14,197 bases of DNA, taken from assembly GCA_018715465.1 (NCBI GenBank), contig DVLN01000021.1, positions 1 to 14,197 of the forward strand, in the 5' to 3' direction. This DNA comes from Candidatus Faecivivens stercorigallinarum. Its GTDB lineage: Bacteria > Bacillota > Clostridia > Oscillospirales > Ruminococcaceae. Below, in pieces: positions 12,771-14,197 of the stretch (its first letter is position 1; each line of letters begins with the position of its first letter). The translations under genes were made by a program, and so were the position numbers. The notes beneath the pieces are model-generated. The model was not told where the DNA came from. It did no database searches and saw only the letters and a program-made list of their open reading frames with translations.

Positions 12771-14117
12771 GCAGACGCCCTGTGCAATCATGGCGTCGGC
12801 GATCTTTTCGAAGCCTGCGATGTTTGCACCGGCGACGAGGTTGCCTTCCATGCCATACTTCTTGGCTGCGTTGTAAGAATCGTGGAAGATGGTGACCATG
12901 ATGTTCTTCAGCTTCGCATCAACCTCTTCAAAGGTCCAGGACAGACGCTGAGAGTTCTGGCTCATTTCCAGACCAGAGGTTGCAACACCGCCTGCGTTGG
13001 AAGCTTTAGCAGGCCCAAACAGAACACCAGCGGACTGGAATGCTTCGATTGCACCAGGAGTAGAAGGCATGTTTGCGCCCTCTGCAACTGCCATTACGCC
13101 GTTTGCAAGCAGAATCTTTGCGGACTCTTCATCCAGCTCGTTCTGAGTTGCACAAGGCAGCGCAATGTCACACTTAACAGTCCAGATACCCTTGCAGCCT
13201 TCGGTGTAAACCGAGCCAGGAACGCGGGCTGCATATTCTTTGATACGGCCTCTTTCAACTTCCTTGATCTGTTTGACAACAGCAAGGTTGATGCCGTTGG
13301 GATCATAGATATAACCGTTGGAGTCAGACAGCGCAACAACCTTGCCGCCCAGCTGGGTCGCCTTTTCAGTCGCGTAGATTGCAACGTTGCCGGAACCGGA
13401 GATAACAACCGTCTTGCCCTTGAAGGAATCGCCCTTCATGCAGGAGAGCATCTCTTCGGTGAAGTAGCACAGACCATAACCAGTCGCCTCAGTTCTCGCC
13501 AGAGAGCCGCCGTAGGTCAGGCCCTTACCGGTCAGAACGCCGGTAAATTCATTGCGAATGCGTTTATACTGGCCAAACATGTAGCCGATTTCTCTTCCGC
13601 CGACACCGATATCGCCAGCGGGAACGTCGGTATCAGGACCGATGTGACGGCACAGCTCGGTCATGAAGGACTGGCAGAAACGCATGATTTCCATATCAGA
13701 TTTGCCCTTGGGGTCAAAGTCGGAACCGCCTTTGCCGCCGCCCATCGGGAGGGTGGTCAGAGCATTCTTGAAGCACTGTTCAAAGCCCAGGAATTTAATG
13801 ACAGAAGTGCAGACGGTCGGATGCAGACGCAGGCCGCCCTTGTACGGACCGATTGCGGAGTTGAACTCAACGCGGTAACCACGGTTGACCTGTACATTGC
13901 CGTTGTCGTCAACCCACGGAACTCTGAACTGGATGAATCTCTCCGGCTCGGTGATCCGGCCGACAACATTGAGTTTTTCCAGCTCGGGACGGGCTTCAAC
14001 AACAGGTTCCAGAGATTCCAGAACTTCGGTAACAGCCTGGATGAATTCAGGTTCGCCGGCGTCTCTCTTTTCTACCTCGGCGAGGACTTTTTTCAGGTAC
14101 TCATTTTTTAATGCCAT
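12768..14117 (-). CDS. gdhA: Glutamate dehydrogenase, hexameric, probably NADP-specific
   Basis: A 449-residue enzyme, the normal length of hexameric family-I glutamate dehydrogenases. It interconverts 2-oxoglutarate plus ammonium with glutamate in the cytoplasm. Substrate and catalytic residues are all visible: Lys93 (PYKGGLRLHP), Lys117 (FKNAL), catalytic Lys129 (PMGGGKGGSDFDPKG) and Asp169 (PAGDIGVGGREI). The Rossmann glycine motif is GSGNVA (241-246), and ALSDSNG after the second strand resembles NADP-type enzymes, so an ammonium-assimilating role is likely; cofactor choice is inferred. AGGAGGG lies 8 nt before the ATG. It is a single-gene unit with its own promoter, a 3' structured element and a terminator. 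Codon bias is strong, as expected for an abundant enzyme. Confidence 0.96.
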   Translation of the reverse strand: MALKNEYLKKVLAEVEKRDAGEPEFIQAVTEVLESLEPVVEARPELEKLNVVGRITEPERFIQFRVPWVDDNGNVQVNRGYRVEFNSAIGPYKGGLRLHPTVCTSVIKFLGFEQCFKNALTTLPMGGGKGGSDFDPKGKSDMEIMRFCQSFMTELCRHIGPDTDVPAGDIGVGGREIGYMFGQYKRIRNEFTGVLTGKGLTYGGSLARTEATGYGLCYFTEEMLSCMKGDSFKGKTVVISGSGNVAIYATEKATQLGGKVVALSDSNGYIYDPNGINLAVVKQIKEVERGRIKEYAARVPGSVYTEGCKGIWTVKCDIALPCATQNELDEESAKILLANGVMAVAEGANMPSTPGAIEAFQSAGVLFGPAKASNAGGVATSGLEMSQNSQRLSWTFEEVDAKLKNIMVTIFHDSYNAAKKYGMEGNLVAGANIAGFEKIADAMIAQGVC

Positions 14118-14161
14118 AATGTAACCCTCCTAAATATTCAGCGGTTTCAGCGCGTGAATCT

Positions 14162-14190
14162 ATTATACACCTATTGGAAAAAAATTGCAA
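14162..14190 (-). promoter_or_regulatory. Sigma-A promoter of gdhA
   Basis: On the minus strand: -35 TTGCAA (plus 14185-14190), 17-nt T-rich spacer, perfect -10 TATAAT (plus 14162-14167). The short leader contains the direct repeat CGCTGAA-AC-CGCTGAA before the ribosome binding site. Confidence 0.85.
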
Positions 14191-14197
14191 TATTTTT

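Overview
The window looks like chromosomal DNA of a moderately GC-rich low-GC-phylum (Firmicutes) bacterium, most likely a gut Oscillospiraceae/Ruminococcaceae-type Clostridia. This is inferred from strong AGGAGG-type ribosome binding sites, sigma-A promoters with 17-nt spacers, a Clostridia-type EF-G paralogue, NADP-type glutamate dehydrogenase, ECF sigma/ZAS anti-sigma, DUF1287 and bPH_4 proteins, and abundant small palindromic intergenic elements. I see no rRNA, tRNA, CRISPR, transposase or phage gene.

Layout. 1-282 (minus) is the 5' part of an unrecognised gene cut by the window edge. 488-2548 (minus) is an EF-G-like GTPase of the EF-G-2 type, with its own promoter and a leader hairpin. 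2910-5909 (plus) holds a type B carboxylesterase followed by a GH1 6-phospho-beta-glucosidase, probably one transcript from a consensus promoter at 2852-2880. 5910-6647 has no gene; it is packed with hairpins and repeat remnants. 6648-7280 (plus) is a GNAT acetyltransferase and 7387-8556 (plus) a fold-type I PLP aminotransferase with its own promoter. 8654-11150 (minus) is an envelope-stress-like module: ECF sigma factor, zinc-binding anti-sigma factor, terminator, then a VanY-type D,D-carboxypeptidase. 11284-12444 (minus) is a two-gene operon: a DUF1287 protein, then a two-TM bPH_4 protein. 12768-14117 (minus) is glutamate dehydrogenase with a clear promoter at the window's end.

What stands out. 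(1) A 96-nt element starts exactly at the stop codon of both the EF-G-like gene and gdhA (395-490 and 12675-12770). It aligns without gaps at 81/96 identity and folds into three stems, two of which carry a compensatory base-pair change; a terminator follows each copy. A third, decayed copy lies at about 6422-6510. I do not recognise it as a named RNA family. (2) The sigma-factor gene and the vanY gene share a conserved leader/promoter block (11164-11214 and 9606-9650) and their units end in near-identical terminators (9661-9701 and 8577-8617). This suggests the ECF sigma factor controls itself and the carboxypeptidase.

All functions are from sequence reading alone; no searches or folding programs were run.
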